A stretch of DNA of 64,000 nt from positions 2,356,001-2,420,000 of the forward strand of contig NZ_CP098806.1 in NCBI RefSeq assembly GCF_023822005.2. The letters are read 5' to 3'. Source of the stretch: Dyadobacter fanqingshengii. GTDB taxonomy: Bacteria > Bacteroidota > Bacteroidia > Cytophagales > Spirosomataceae. Both the position numbers and the translations under genes were made by a program. Numbering within the stretch: position 1 is the first letter of the stretch; each line of letters begins with the position of its first letter. Below the pieces are notes generated by a model. The model was not told the DNA's origin. It was given only the letters and a program-made list of their open reading frames with translations, and made no database searches. Shown in pieces: positions 44,787 to 53,328 of this stretch.

Positions 44787-45077
44787 ATGAAAGCATTAAA
44801 ATCAGTTCTTACAATGTCAGCGCTTGCATTATGCATTTCACTTTCTTCATGCGGAACAGTAAATGATTCAGAAAAAGGAAGTGAAGGTTCAGGCAGCAAG
44901 TCGGAAACCACACCAAATGACAGCAGTGGCGCGGAAAGCAGAGCAGCTACGGGTGTTGGTGAGGACAATCAAGACGACAGCCTGGGCTATCCAGCTAATC
45001 AATCCAACCTGAATGCCGACTCGACCAGCCGCAAGCACGACGACAACTTGACAAAAAAACCGCAAAGCAAGAATTGA
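44787..45077 (+). CDS. Small low-complexity lipoprotein
   Basis: The 96-residue predicted lipoprotein has lipobox SSC at Cys 22 after a hydrophobic stretch. The mature chain is Ser/Gly/Asp/Asn-rich (SEKGSEGSGSKSE...) and ends in the basic tail KKPQSKN; it is probably disordered. I recognise no function. It lies 25 bp after the CinA-like gene. Its stop codon ends one base before the stop of the convergent next gene. Confidence 0.75.
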   Translation: MKALKSVLTMSALALCISLSSCGTVNDSEKGSEGSGSKSETTPNDSSGAESRAATGVGEDNQDDSLGYPANQSNLNADSTSRKHDDNLTKKPQSKN

Positions 45078-45335
45078 TCAGGTAAATGATATAAAGGCCA
45101 GATAACCTATGATAATCACCGGGAATCCGCTCATGACCAGCGCCCACGTCGCGTGTCCGCTGTTCATTAGGAAATAGGAAGCGACCGCACAACCGATTAG
45201 CAAAAGAATGGGCAGGAACACCATTGCTTTCCCGGCAGAATCCTGGTCGCTGCTAAAAATAGAAAACAGCAAAAAGACGGCGGTGCAGACATCAATTGCC
45301 ATGCAGGCGTAAATGAGGGTTCTCATATTGAACAT
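45078..45335 (-). CDS. Small multi-pass membrane protein
   Basis: The 85-residue protein has three predicted transmembrane helices, at about 8-24, 32-53 and 61-82, and little else. No family was recognised. The gene ends immediately beside the stop of the convergent lipoprotein gene, with no terminator between them. ATG 45326 (MRTLIYACM) is an alternative start. Confidence 0.65.
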   Translation of the reverse strand: MFNMRTLIYACMAIDVCTAVFLLFSIFSSDQDSAGKAMVFLPILLLIGCAVASYFLMNSGHATWALVMSGFPVIIIGYLAFISFT

Positions 45336-45350
45336 GTTATGTTCCGAAAA

Positions 45351-45554
45351 TTATCCAGCTTCCAAATCAAAAGAATCGGGAGCTGGATAACTAATATTTA
45401 TCCCACCAATTCCTTCCAGACTTACTATTCGTTCCGCAATCCTATGGAGGGCCGTGCGATGATGCGCTCCGTTAAGTGACGCTTGGGTGAGCGGGTAACT
45501 CATCCGCGTGGGAACGACCTTAACATTGTTGTCCAGCGAAGCGTCTGCGGGCAC
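45351..45554 (-). CDS. Possible short ORF of unknown function
   Basis: A 67-residue open frame sits between the small membrane-protein gene and the terminator of the PA2169-like gene. It has no signal, no recognised family and no promoter box. It may be real, because the gap would otherwise be empty, or it may be chance. Confidence 0.2.
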   Translation of the reverse strand: MPADASLDNNVKVVPTRMSYPLTQASLNGAHHRTALHRIAERIVSLEGIGGINISYPAPDSFDLEAG

Positions 45555-45568
45555 AGTTACACAAAAAT

Positions 45569-45594
45569 AAAGGGCCGACAGATGCCGGCCCTTT
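45569..45594 (-). terminator. Terminator of the PA2169-like gene
   Basis: A 9-bp stem (AAAGGGCCG with CGGCCCTTT, 8-nt loop) is followed on the minus strand by TTATTTTTG. Confidence 0.82.
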
Positions 45595-45620
45595 ACCTTA
45601 GTTCGTTGATGATGAATCGC

Positions 45621-46085
45621 TTAATGTGCGGCTTGTGCTGAATCACGAAGGCGTTTGATTGTATCGTGTCCGTCTTTTAGTATCGCTTTTTGTCTTGTTA
45701 TCAATATTCTCAAATCAGCGGTCAGCTCATCTGATTGCAATGCTGTTTCATACGCTTTCTGTGCAGCGTCCTCACCGAACTCGGAATTTTCAAGAGACGT
45801 TTTTCTGCCATCATTGCTGAATGCTGACTTCACATCCATCCAGGTCCTATATAATTTACCGGAAACCATTGTCCCCGTTGCTGGCTCTCCGCCTAATGCT
45901 GTCACTTCACTGGTCAGTTCCGAATTAATGTTACGGCTGTGGTCTGCGAGATTTGAATATAACGATCTCAGATCTGTGTCTGAACCATCCGTTTCATCAC
46001 TTGCTTTTTTATACCCTTCAATACGGTCGTTGTTAATAAGGATCAGATCATTGAGTATATCTACTACTGCTGAATTACTTGCCAT
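45621..46085 (-). CDS. PA2169-family four-helix-bundle protein (DUF2383)
   Basis: The 154-residue protein starts with VVDILNDLILINNDRIEGYKKASDE, followed by a helix with LRSLYSNLADHSRNINSELTSEV and LGGEPATGTMVSGKLYRTWMDVKSAF. This matches the PA2169 / DUF2383 group, four-helix proteins related to ferritin-like folds and linked to stress. The function is undefined. It is monocistronic with its own terminator. It adds another helical-bundle stress-type protein to the window. Confidence 0.88.
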   Translation of the reverse strand: MASNSAVVDILNDLILINNDRIEGYKKASDETDGSDTDLRSLYSNLADHSRNINSELTSEVTALGGEPATGTMVSGKLYRTWMDVKSAFSNDGRKTSLENSEFGEDAAQKAYETALQSDELTADLRILITRQKAILKDGHDTIKRLRDSAQAAH

Positions 46086-46231
46086 GACTCATATTTATTT
46101 GGTTATGACACTGTTACAAAAATTATTGTTCCAATGCATTAAATATGCCGAAATCAAGAATTCGTTATAAAATTTGTGGAGGTTTTTACGCCGTATAGGC
46201 GCAAGCACCCGTGTACAGGTGCAACATTATT

Positions 46232-46810
46232 TTACTTTTCACTCAGTTTTTTTCGCACTTTACTGAGGAATTCAGGCGAGAAACCCAGATATGACGCGAT
46301 GTAGTGCTGGGCGACACGTTGTGGAATGGCGGGGTAACGATTAAGGAAATCCAGATACTTTTCGACAGCAGTCGTGGAAATGGTGCGGAAGAGCCTTTCC
46401 TGCAATTGAGCAAGATTTCGCTGCACCATAAGCCGGAACATTCGTTCAAAGCCGGGCACCTTTGCGAGTAATTTTTCTTTGGTTTCCGGTGTGAGGACCA
46501 GGAGCTCACAATCTTCAAGCGTTTCAATGTACACCAGGCCCGGCGTTTGGTTTTGGAAGCTGGTAATGTCGCTGACCCACCAGTCTTCCACTGCAAACTG
46601 CAATGTAACTTCCGCGCCGGAATTGTCAATGTGATAAGTCCTGATACAGCCTTTCAGAATGTAGGCTTCAAACTGGCATATTTCGCCTTCCTGCAATAGG
46701 AAGCTCTTCCTGGGGTATTTTTTGAATTGAAGCAGAGAATCGAAATACTCCAGATCTTCGGGAGCGAACATCATGCACCGCAGTGCATAATTATTTATTT
46801 TTTCAAACAT
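46232..46810 (-). CDS. Crp/Fnr-family transcriptional regulator
   Basis: The 192-residue protein has a cyclic-nucleotide-binding-like barrel (about 20-120, with SFLLQEGEICQFEAYILKG and EVTLQFAVEDWWVSD) and a short C-terminal helix-turn-helix. That includes RVAQHYIASYLGFSPEFLSKVRKKL. The short Crp type with an AQHYIASYLG motif is common in Bacteroidota. No Fe-S cysteine cluster is visible, so oxygen sensing through Fe-S is unlikely. It is the last gene of a five-gene operon with pirin and ring-cleaving dioxygenase genes, and may regulate that operon. Confidence 0.9.
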   Translation of the reverse strand: MFEKINNYALRCMMFAPEDLEYFDSLLQFKKYPRKSFLLQEGEICQFEAYILKGCIRTYHIDNSGAEVTLQFAVEDWWVSDITSFQNQTPGLVYIETLEDCELLVLTPETKEKLLAKVPGFERMFRLMVQRNLAQLQERLFRTISTTAVEKYLDFLNRYPAIPQRVAQHYIASYLGFSPEFLSKVRKKLSEK

Positions 46811-46827
46811 GCTTCAATTTGTTTCAG

Positions 46828-47133
46828 TTACCGTTGCGCGAGCGCATGCTGGATTTCCGAGGAAAGCAGGCCGCTTCCTCCTCCATAATGCCGCATGCAG
46901 ATCGTTTCAGGCGCAATTGACTCGCATAGGCGCAAAATTTGCGATTCAGCTTCGTCATCCACGCCAACGCCTAAAAGTACTAAATCAAATTTACTTATCT
47001 TCAAAGCTTCCTGCGCCTCGGCATAACTGGCAACGCCTGTGCCATTCCATCCGGCATTTTTGTTGATCAGTCGAATGATGGTTTCCAGTATTTCTGCATG
47101 ATCGGCCAGAACGAGAATATTTATATTTGCCAT
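46828..47133 (-). CDS. Degenerate receiver-like protein
   Basis: The 101-residue protein has the strand/helix rhythm of a receiver domain: NILVLADHAEILETIIRLI, DLVLLGVGVDDEAE and ICMRHYGGGSGLL. The usual acidic pocket is reduced to ADH, and the phosphoacceptor position after LVLL is Gly rather than Asp, so phosphorylation is not expected. It lies 17 bp before the Crp/Fnr gene and 48 bp after pirin, so it is part of that operon. It is a candidate protein-interaction partner of the regulator; this is inference. Confidence 0.75.
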   Translation of the reverse strand: MANINILVLADHAEILETIIRLINKNAGWNGTGVASYAEAQEALKISKFDLVLLGVGVDDEAESQILRLCESIAPETICMRHYGGGSGLLSSEIQHALAQR

Positions 47134-47181
47134 GTTATTGGAATTAAGCTTTTAATCATTCGCCGATGGGCTTCACATATT

Positions 47182-47898
47182 TCACCACTTTTCCGGAACC
47201 TCCATTAAAAGCACTTCTGCGTCGCTGTCGGCAGTGATTTTCACATCTGGATCTGGCCACAAGCCATAGCCGTCCCTTTGGTCCAAAGACTGACCATTCA
47301 CAACAATTTTCCCTTTCATTACGAACACATACAGTCCATTACCGGCTTGCTTCAGGGAAAAATTAGTTTCAAAACCCTTGTCTAGTTCCGCGATATGGAA
47401 CCACGCTTGCTGCTGGATCCACACGCCCTCGTCGTTCGGATCGGGTGAAAGAATTTGCAAAAATTTGTTGTGCTTATCACCTTTACTATAATCGAGCTGG
47501 TCGTAGCGTGGGGTTACGTTTAATTTATCCGGATAAAGCCATATCTGGAGAAAGGTTACAGGCTCAGCAGGATCTTTGTTAAACTCCGTATGATAAATGC
47601 CTGTACCTGCGCTCATTGCCTGTATTTCACCCGGCTTAATAACCGCCACATTGCCCATGCTATCCTGATGTTCCAATGTGCCTTCCAATGGAATCGAAAT
47701 GATTTCCATATTGTCGTGCGGATGTTTGCCGAAACCTTTTCCACCATTCACAATATCATCATTTAAAACCCGTAAAGCGCCAAACTGAATCCTTTGCGGA
47801 TCATAATGATCATGAAAACTAAATGTCTGTGCGCTTTTCAGCCAGCCGTGATCGGCCACGAAACGGGAATCGGCCTTATGCAAAATGTTGTCTTTCAT
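47182..47898 (-). CDS. Pirin-family protein (quercetinase-like bicupin)
   Basis: The 238-residue two-cupin protein has pirin metal ligands His 59 and His 61 in FGKHPHDNME and His 103 and Glu 105 in GIYHTEFN. The length and motifs match the YhhW type, which can have quercetin dioxygenase activity; other pirins act as redox sensors. The start is ATG 47898 rather than the GTG one codon upstream. It lies 30 bp after the esterase gene and belongs to the same operon. Confidence 0.92.
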   Translation of the reverse strand: MKDNILHKADSRFVADHGWLKSAQTFSFHDHYDPQRIQFGALRVLNDDIVNGGKGFGKHPHDNMEIISIPLEGTLEHQDSMGNVAVIKPGEIQAMSAGTGIYHTEFNKDPAEPVTFLQIWLYPDKLNVTPRYDQLDYSKGDKHNKFLQILSPDPNDEGVWIQQQAWFHIAELDKGFETNFSLKQAGNGLYVFVMKGKIVVNGQSLDQRDGYGLWPDPDVKITADSDAEVLLMEVPEKW

Positions 47899-47928
47899 CA
47901 CTTCCTTACATTAACTTTCTGCTGAAAT

Positions 47929-48555
47929 TTATGCACCTAAAACATGCTTGTTAGCTAGCTGAATTTCCTGCGAAGAAATCGTGTGCTGGCGTCCTGGATA
48001 AATCGCGAATGTTACGAAAGCATTCATCCGCTCCAAAATCGCAATGCTTTCCTTAACCCGGGAAACCGGCACATGCGGATCGGGATCACCCGTAGCAATG
48101 AACACAGGCGTCCCTGCAAAGTCTCCCTGATAACTCTCCTCAGTCATCTCCTCTCCGACCAGTCCACCCGTAAAGGCAATAATCCCGCCATAGCGCTTTG
48201 CATTTCTGGCGGTATACTCCAATGTAAGACATGCACCCTGCGAAAACCCCGCAAAATATATGTTTTCCGCTGCTATTCCGTCTGCCTCAATGTCCGCAAC
48301 CAGCTGACCAATAAGCGCCAGCGCCGAATCCAATGCAGGCTGATTTTGCGCCACAGGAGCCATGAAACTATAAGGATACCAACTGTTATTAGTTGCTTTT
48401 GGCGCATAAATGGCCATATCACTGATATTAAGCACTCGTTTTAGCGAAATAATATCTTCCGCAGAACCGCCCCGGCCATGTAACGTGACAATGGCTTTTT
48501 TGGCTTCGCCAATCGCCACTCCGTCCTTTATGATTTGCTTGCTATGGGTATACAT
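47929..48555 (-). CDS. Phospholipase/carboxylesterase-family hydrolase (MhqD-like)
   Basis: The 208-residue alpha/beta hydrolase has the oxyanion segment LHGRGGSAED, nucleophile Ser 105 in FAGFSQGACL, and likely Asp 157 (TGDPDPHVPV) and His 191 (GRQHTIS). In Bacillus subtilis the similar MhqD works with MhqO against quinones; here a VOC dioxygenase gene precedes it, so a similar role is plausible. The protein has no signal peptide. It sits 30 bp upstream of the pirin gene on the same strand. Confidence 0.9.
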   Translation of the reverse strand: MYTHSKQIIKDGVAIGEAKKAIVTLHGRGGSAEDIISLKRVLNISDMAIYAPKATNNSWYPYSFMAPVAQNQPALDSALALIGQLVADIEADGIAAENIYFAGFSQGACLTLEYTARNAKRYGGIIAFTGGLVGEEMTEESYQGDFAGTPVFIATGDPDPHVPVSRVKESIAILERMNAFVTFAIYPGRQHTISSQEIQLANKHVLGA

Positions 48556-48623
48556 GATATTTGAATATAATGTTTAAAACTTAGCCGGGCTGATATGCAG
48601 TCCGGCTAACTAGCATGTTTTCC

Positions 48624-49562
48624 TTAAACCAATTTGGGAAGCACACTTTCAATCTGGGCCCTGCGGGGTTCGTATTGGGGTGGAAGTTGCAAACCTGTCC
48701 CCAGCTCCTCAACCGTTTCGTCCGTTGCAAATCCAGGGTTATCGCTTGCAATTTCAAATAACACGCCACCTGGTTCACGGAAATAAAGTGAATAGAAATA
48801 ATTCCGGTCTATTTTATCCGTGATCTGGTGCCCGGCTTCAATGACTTTTTTACGGAATTCCATTAAAATATCATCATTAGCAACCCTGAAAGCAACATGG
48901 TGAACAGATCCGCCCGCCACGTGACCGGCCCTTTCGCCAGGGACTTCAACCAGGTCGACGATTGCTGCATTCTCAACCGCGTCAGTTACAAACCGGAAGC
49001 GGTTAACATGTTGTTCCAGTAATTTGTATCCAAAAATATCCGTCAGAATTTTGGCGGTTTCTTCGATTTTGTTGCTGGTAATGGTAATGCTGTGAAATCC
49101 GCGTGTTGCGTTCTCGGCAGTCACTTCGGTTGTTCCATAAGGCGTTCTGTTATCGACTGTTTTTGGAACAGTAAGCTCAAATTTCAGACCGTCTGGATCC
49201 AGGAATGTCAGATATTGTTCTCCGAATTTTTCAGCAACCTTATTATAGGTCACATGGTTAGCATCCAATCTTTTCAACCAAAAATCAAGGCTTCCTTCCG
49301 GAACAGAATAACCGATTTCAGTAACCTGACGGGTTCCCCGGCGCCCCGCAGGAATTTGGCTGCCCCAGGGAAAAAATGTCAGGATTGTGCCCGGCGTTCC
49401 TTCTTTGTCGCCATAATAAAAGTGATATGTGTTCGGGTCATCGAAATTGACGGTTTTTTTCACCATTCTCAAACCCAGAACCCTTGTATAGAAGTCGTAA
49501 TTTTTTTTGGCATCACCGGCAATGGCTGTAATGTGATGTATCCCGTTGATTGTATTTTCCAT
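48624..49562 (-). CDS. Ring-cleaving VOC dioxygenase (MhqO-like)
   Basis: The 312-residue protein has two VOC modules. Fe(II) ligands are likely the His of NGIHHITAIAGDAKK (9 or 10), the His of VHHVAFRVANDD and the Glu of GGVLFEIASDNPGF. The length and sequence match the ring-cleaving dioxygenase group that includes B. subtilis MhqO, which opens hydroquinone or catechol-type rings. ATG 49562 is used, not the TTG three codons upstream. It is the first gene of the operon with esterase, pirin, degenerate receiver and Crp genes, and a promoter box lies just upstream. Confidence 0.92.
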   Translation of the reverse strand: MENTINGIHHITAIAGDAKKNYDFYTRVLGLRMVKKTVNFDDPNTYHFYYGDKEGTPGTILTFFPWGSQIPAGRRGTRQVTEIGYSVPEGSLDFWLKRLDANHVTYNKVAEKFGEQYLTFLDPDGLKFELTVPKTVDNRTPYGTTEVTAENATRGFHSITITSNKIEETAKILTDIFGYKLLEQHVNRFRFVTDAVENAAIVDLVEVPGERAGHVAGGSVHHVAFRVANDDILMEFRKKVIEAGHQITDKIDRNYFYSLYFREPGGVLFEIASDNPGFATDETVEELGTGLQLPPQYEPRRAQIESVLPKLV

Positions 49563-49600
49563 GTTTTCCAAAAGTTTAGTTCTCTTTGTTTTTGTTGATA

Positions 49601-49608
49601 CAAAGATA
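49601..49608 (-). promoter_or_regulatory. -7 box of the dioxygenase-pirin operon
   Basis: The minus strand reads TATCTTTG, a full TAnnTTTG match, about 39 bases before the start codon of the first gene in the operon. Confidence 0.55.
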
Positions 49609-49667
49609 CCATCCCCCCAAAGGCGAAAACATTGAACTAGGACAAGAAAGTGAGCGGGTGACGAAAT

Positions 49668-50060
49668 TTAAATGGAGAGTTTAAGTGCCGCTTCTCTCAG
49701 CAGCGCTTCATCCTCTGTCACCCGCTTATTAGCCTTGGCGGCTTCCAGGTAGACACTCATGGGATATTTGCCATCGAAGGCGGGATCAATTTCTACCATG
49801 GGAACTCTTAGCCTTGCGTGCTTGATGCTTTCGAGATCAGTGATGGAAACGTAGCTTAGCTCGGGTTTCCCCTGCCCGAGATCACATAGGCCGAATGCAA
49901 TGTTGTTGGTCGCGTCCAGTTCCGAAAGCAGCCAGATCGCCTTGCCGTATTTTGAATGTAGCTTCACAACAGGTGCATGATCCTTGGCCAGGTCACTTTG
50001 CACTTCCTGGGCGTTGTGGATCATTATTTCTCTTAAATTCTGCGGAATCATATTTACCAT
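49668..50060 (-). CDS. DUF2958 domain protein
   Basis: The 130-residue protein has the DUF2958 pattern: VKLHSKYGKAIWLLSELDAT, AFGLCDLGQGKPELSYVSITDLE and KYPMSVYLEAA. DUF2958 proteins are small, cytoplasmic and often carried on plasmids or mobile elements; their function is unknown. ATG 50060 sits 5 bases after a perfect minus-strand -7 box, so a leaderless transcript is possible, with ATG 50051 as an alternative. I see no mobile element around it. Confidence 0.88.
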   Translation of the reverse strand: MVNMIPQNLREIMIHNAQEVQSDLAKDHAPVVKLHSKYGKAIWLLSELDATNNIAFGLCDLGQGKPELSYVSITDLESIKHARLRVPMVEIDPAFDGKYPMSVYLEAAKANKRVTEDEALLREAALKLSI

Positions 50061-50064
50061 TTCA

Positions 50065-50072
50065 CAAAAGTA
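50065..50072 (-). promoter_or_regulatory. -7 box adjoining the DUF2958 start codon
   Basis: The minus strand reads TACTTTTG, a full TAnnTTTG match ending 5 bases before the A of the ATG at 50060. The rest of the gap to 50324 (about 250 bp) is AT-rich without a supported feature. Confidence 0.45.
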
Positions 50073-50324
50073 GCGGATTCTAATTTAATTCGGCAGCCCG
50101 GAAAAATCCCCTATACACTACAACCCGATAAATAAATAATATTACAGAACATGCAGAATTACTAGATCATTGACTAATTTCAATCCGACGTTTTTTCATT
50201 CCTGATAGGTTCTCACCCCGACCAGACTGACAGAAATCAGCCCCGACGAGTCAAGACACTTGTGCCCAGTCGATTATAAAATTTTTTAATTAAACCAATA
50301 ACAAACCATAATAACGATTACTCT

Positions 50325-52322
50325 ATGAATAAAAATTTACTCCGTCTTTCTTACCTCCTCCTTCTATTAGTTTCTCACTTAAGTTTTGCACAGGTTACCG
50401 TAACTTTTCCTACTGAGAGAGCCGTTTTTCAGCGAAACAATGCTAATGAAGCCAACGTATATATTGGAGGGTATATCACAGAACCTTTTCAACAAATAGA
50501 AGCACGCTTTATTCCGCGTGTCACAGGTGAAGGCGAGGCCGCTCCTATTGGTGGTGGCTGGACAATTATTGATGCAACACCATATGGAGGGCATTTCTAC
50601 GGCATGATGACCATTAAGGGCGGCTGGTACAAGCTTGAAGTGCGTGGAGTCAAAAATGGAAGTGAACCTAAACTTGCCAGCGTCGAACGTGTGGGTGTCG
50701 GTGAGATTTTTGTGGTTGCAGGTCAGTCCAATGCAACGGGTGGCGACGCCAATCCCAATGGCCCGGGTGCATCGAATGATCAGGTTAACAGCGTGAATTT
50801 TCAAAATGTCAGCGGCGGTACGATCACGGAATACAACAATGTGCAACTGCCTTGCCCTGAATTTGTACACTTGGATGCAAGCACGAAAACAGCTCCATTT
50901 GGAAATTACGCATGGTGCTGGGGCTCATTTGGGGACAAAATTTATGAAAAATATAAAGTGCCTGTCATGATTTTCAATGCGGGCTGGTCGAGCACGGGAA
51001 TTGAGGAATGGCGACAAACCATTGACCCGAATGCTGTTACAACCGGACCCTTTGGCTACACTTTTCCCCGGGGTTTGCCTTTCGGGCACCTCAGACTTGC
51101 ATTAAATAATTACGTTGCCCAGCTGGGCATTCGCGCGGTGCTCTGGCATCAGGGGGAAACGGATAATTTTATCGAAAGCTCACTAACAGTGAACCCGAAA
51201 GACCGCTACCGTGACAAATTATGGGAAGTGATCAATGCAAGCCGAAACCTTTCGGGCAAAAGCAATTTGGCGTGGATTGTGGCGCGGGCATCGCGTTTCA
51301 CTTTTGATGGTGCTACAAGGACTTCCGCCAATGTTGTAGCAGCTCAAAATGAATTGATCAACAACGACGGAACTTATGCCCATGTTTATCAGGGCCCTGA
51401 AACGGACCCCTATTACGACATTCAGTATCGCAGCGACGAGGTCCATTTTCGCGGCGATGGCGTTACGCCTTCTCCCGATGGCAATGTTTATTCAGGTTTG
51501 ATCTCTCTGGCTGGTTTTTGGAACGATAAGATCACCAGCGACTTTATGAGCCAATCGACGCCATATCCGGCCCTGCCACCAGCCGAAGTTACTGCTACAC
51601 AAACACCGGGAAGCACCGATCTGACATTCACCGGACCAAATATCCCGGGGGGGTCGGTATACAACTGGCTTAATGCAGATAATTGCAATCAGGTGCTCAG
51701 CACTTCGCAGCAATGGACCGCGACGACAGGTTTCTACAAACTAAAAATCGTCGACTCAAACAAAAACACCATTTTCTCGCCGGGCCTCGCCGTTTCCGGC
51801 ACTTCGCTTCCGGTTGTATGGAAGTATTTCAATGTTCGGAACACCGGAAATAGCCGTCCCCTTATTCAATGGGCAACTTCCCAGGAAATGGATGCGTCGC
51901 ATTTTGAGCTGGAGCGTGGCAGTAATGCGATCTTTTTTACCAACATCAAAACGATTGAAGCAGCAGGAAATTCGAAAAGTGCAAACACGTACGAATATCA
52001 GGAAGAATTTCTGCCCTCAGGCGTTTATTACTATCGAATCAGGCAGGTGGATCTTGATGGCAAGTTTAATTACAGCCGTGTTGTAAGCACCAAAATCGCT
52101 GAAAACGATGCGATTAAGGCATATCCTAATCCAGTAACCGACATGCTGAGCATTGAATCAGAAAAAGTGCTGGGACTGGTAGAAGTAACCAATGTGGCAG
52201 GAATAAAACTCCATATATCCAGACAAAATCTGAATGCCATGACGCTTGATATGAGCAAATTCCCAACGGGTTTGTATACAATTACCGCCAACGGAAAGAG
52301 TTACAAGATAGTTAAAAAGTAA
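50325..52322 (+). CDS. T9SS-secreted SGNH esterase (SASA/sialate O-acetylesterase-like)
   Basis: The 665-residue protein has a signal peptide (cleaved near residue 22, SFAQ) and an SGNH hydrolase domain. That domain has Ser 135 in VVAGQSNATGG, block HQGETD (275-280) and the Asp 371/His 374 pair in DEVHFRGDG. It resembles the SASA family, which removes O-acetyl groups from sugars. The C-terminal region has fibronectin-like strands and a T9SS sorting domain, AYPNPVTDMLSIE to GLYTI...KIVKK. It is therefore predicted to be secreted and surface anchored, acting on acetylated glycans. Confidence 0.9.
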   Translation: MNKNLLRLSYLLLLLVSHLSFAQVTVTFPTERAVFQRNNANEANVYIGGYITEPFQQIEARFIPRVTGEGEAAPIGGGWTIIDATPYGGHFYGMMTIKGGWYKLEVRGVKNGSEPKLASVERVGVGEIFVVAGQSNATGGDANPNGPGASNDQVNSVNFQNVSGGTITEYNNVQLPCPEFVHLDASTKTAPFGNYAWCWGSFGDKIYEKYKVPVMIFNAGWSSTGIEEWRQTIDPNAVTTGPFGYTFPRGLPFGHLRLALNNYVAQLGIRAVLWHQGETDNFIESSLTVNPKDRYRDKLWEVINASRNLSGKSNLAWIVARASRFTFDGATRTSANVVAAQNELINNDGTYAHVYQGPETDPYYDIQYRSDEVHFRGDGVTPSPDGNVYSGLISLAGFWNDKITSDFMSQSTPYPALPPAEVTATQTPGSTDLTFTGPNIPGGSVYNWLNADNCNQVLSTSQQWTATTGFYKLKIVDSNKNTIFSPGLAVSGTSLPVVWKYFNVRNTGNSRPLIQWATSQEMDASHFELERGSNAIFFTNIKTIEAAGNSKSANTYEYQEEFLPSGVYYYRIRQVDLDGKFNYSRVVSTKIAENDAIKAYPNPVTDMLSIESEKVLGLVEVTNVAGIKLHISRQNLNAMTLDMSKFPTGLYTITANGKSYKIVKK

Positions 52323-52327
52323 TTTCG

Positions 52328-52367
52328 AATGCTCAGGGAACAATGTTCATTTTTCCCTGAGCATTTT
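52328..52367. terminator. Bidirectional terminator between the esterase and AraC genes
   Basis: A 13-bp perfect stem (AATGCTCAGGGAA with TTCCCTGAGCATT, 12-nt loop) lies between two convergent genes, with T-rich bases after the right arm. Confidence 0.85.
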
Positions 52368-52373
52368 CACATT

Positions 52374-53237
52374 TCAGGAAGCCAGTGCCAGCACTCCCCG
52401 CCGAAATTCCGATGGACTCACGCCTTTGTATTTCTTGAAGGTCTTCGTCAAATGACTGTCATCCGTGAAATTTAGTTCCGCAGCTATTTCGTTCAAACGC
52501 ATATCACTATGCTTTAATCTGATCTCCACCAGCAACAATTTGTAGTTAATTATGTATTGCTGGAGATTTTCATTGGTATGTTTCTTGAAGTACTCGCTGA
52601 TGTAATTCAGTGAGATATTGAAATGCGAAGCGATATTTTCAGCCTTTAATTTGTCCGGGTTGTAAATATTCTGGTGAATGTAGTGTATAATCTCTAAAGA
52701 CAGACTCTGGCTGAGATTGGACTTTTCAGGAATATGCAGCGAAATATTCCTCGCTACCACCGTAATCAATGTGTTCATCAGCTGCTGCACAAGCTCTTTA
52801 TGTAGGGTTTGCTGGTTTACATGTTCCTGCACAATCGCATCCATCAAGGCCCTTACCAAGGGTTTATCATGCACATTTCTCAAAATACACCCTTGCAAAT
52901 GATTGCTGTTTTGGAAAATGTATTCCAGTTTATGTGCCCAGTCTCCCAGGTTACTATACCGCTCATTTGCCCTCTGCGCATTCAAATAGATGTTATTGAA
53001 GCGGATAAACATGAACGAAGTGGTGGTCAGTACTTCCGTATAATGCGTATCCATAGGCATCACCAGAAACAAATTTTCTGGCGAATACTTGAACTCGCTT
53101 TGATTGATATGGTAAGTGCCTTCGCCTTCCATAATGTATATCAATTCGATGAAAGTATTCTTATGCGCTTTCACCGGACATTCGTTGACTTTAACGAACC
53201 GTATATCAAAGGGTTGAAACAAATTATGTATTTCCAT
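52374..53237 (-). CDS. AraC-family transcriptional regulator
   Basis: The 287-residue protein has an N-terminal cupin-like sensing domain (FIELIYIMEGEGTYHINQ) and a C-terminal double helix-turn-helix. Conserved features are IASHFNISLNYISEYFKKH and LNEIAAELNFTDDSHLTKTFKKYKGVSPSEFRR. The effector is unknown. It is transcribed away from the quinone-oxidoreductase-like gene; the 91-bp intergenic region is the natural operator site for regulating that gene, although no palindrome was identified. Confidence 0.93.
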   Translation of the reverse strand: MEIHNLFQPFDIRFVKVNECPVKAHKNTFIELIYIMEGEGTYHINQSEFKYSPENLFLVMPMDTHYTEVLTTTSFMFIRFNNIYLNAQRANERYSNLGDWAHKLEYIFQNSNHLQGCILRNVHDKPLVRALMDAIVQEHVNQQTLHKELVQQLMNTLITVVARNISLHIPEKSNLSQSLSLEIIHYIHQNIYNPDKLKAENIASHFNISLNYISEYFKKHTNENLQQYIINYKLLLVEIRLKHSDMRLNEIAAELNFTDDSHLTKTFKKYKGVSPSEFRRGVLALAS

Positions 53238-53328
53238 ACCTATAAAATTACGGAATTAACCCAAATTTTTACAAGAAATAAGCTCTATCGTACTGCGAAA
53301 TTTGTATCGTTAAATCAAACAATACATT

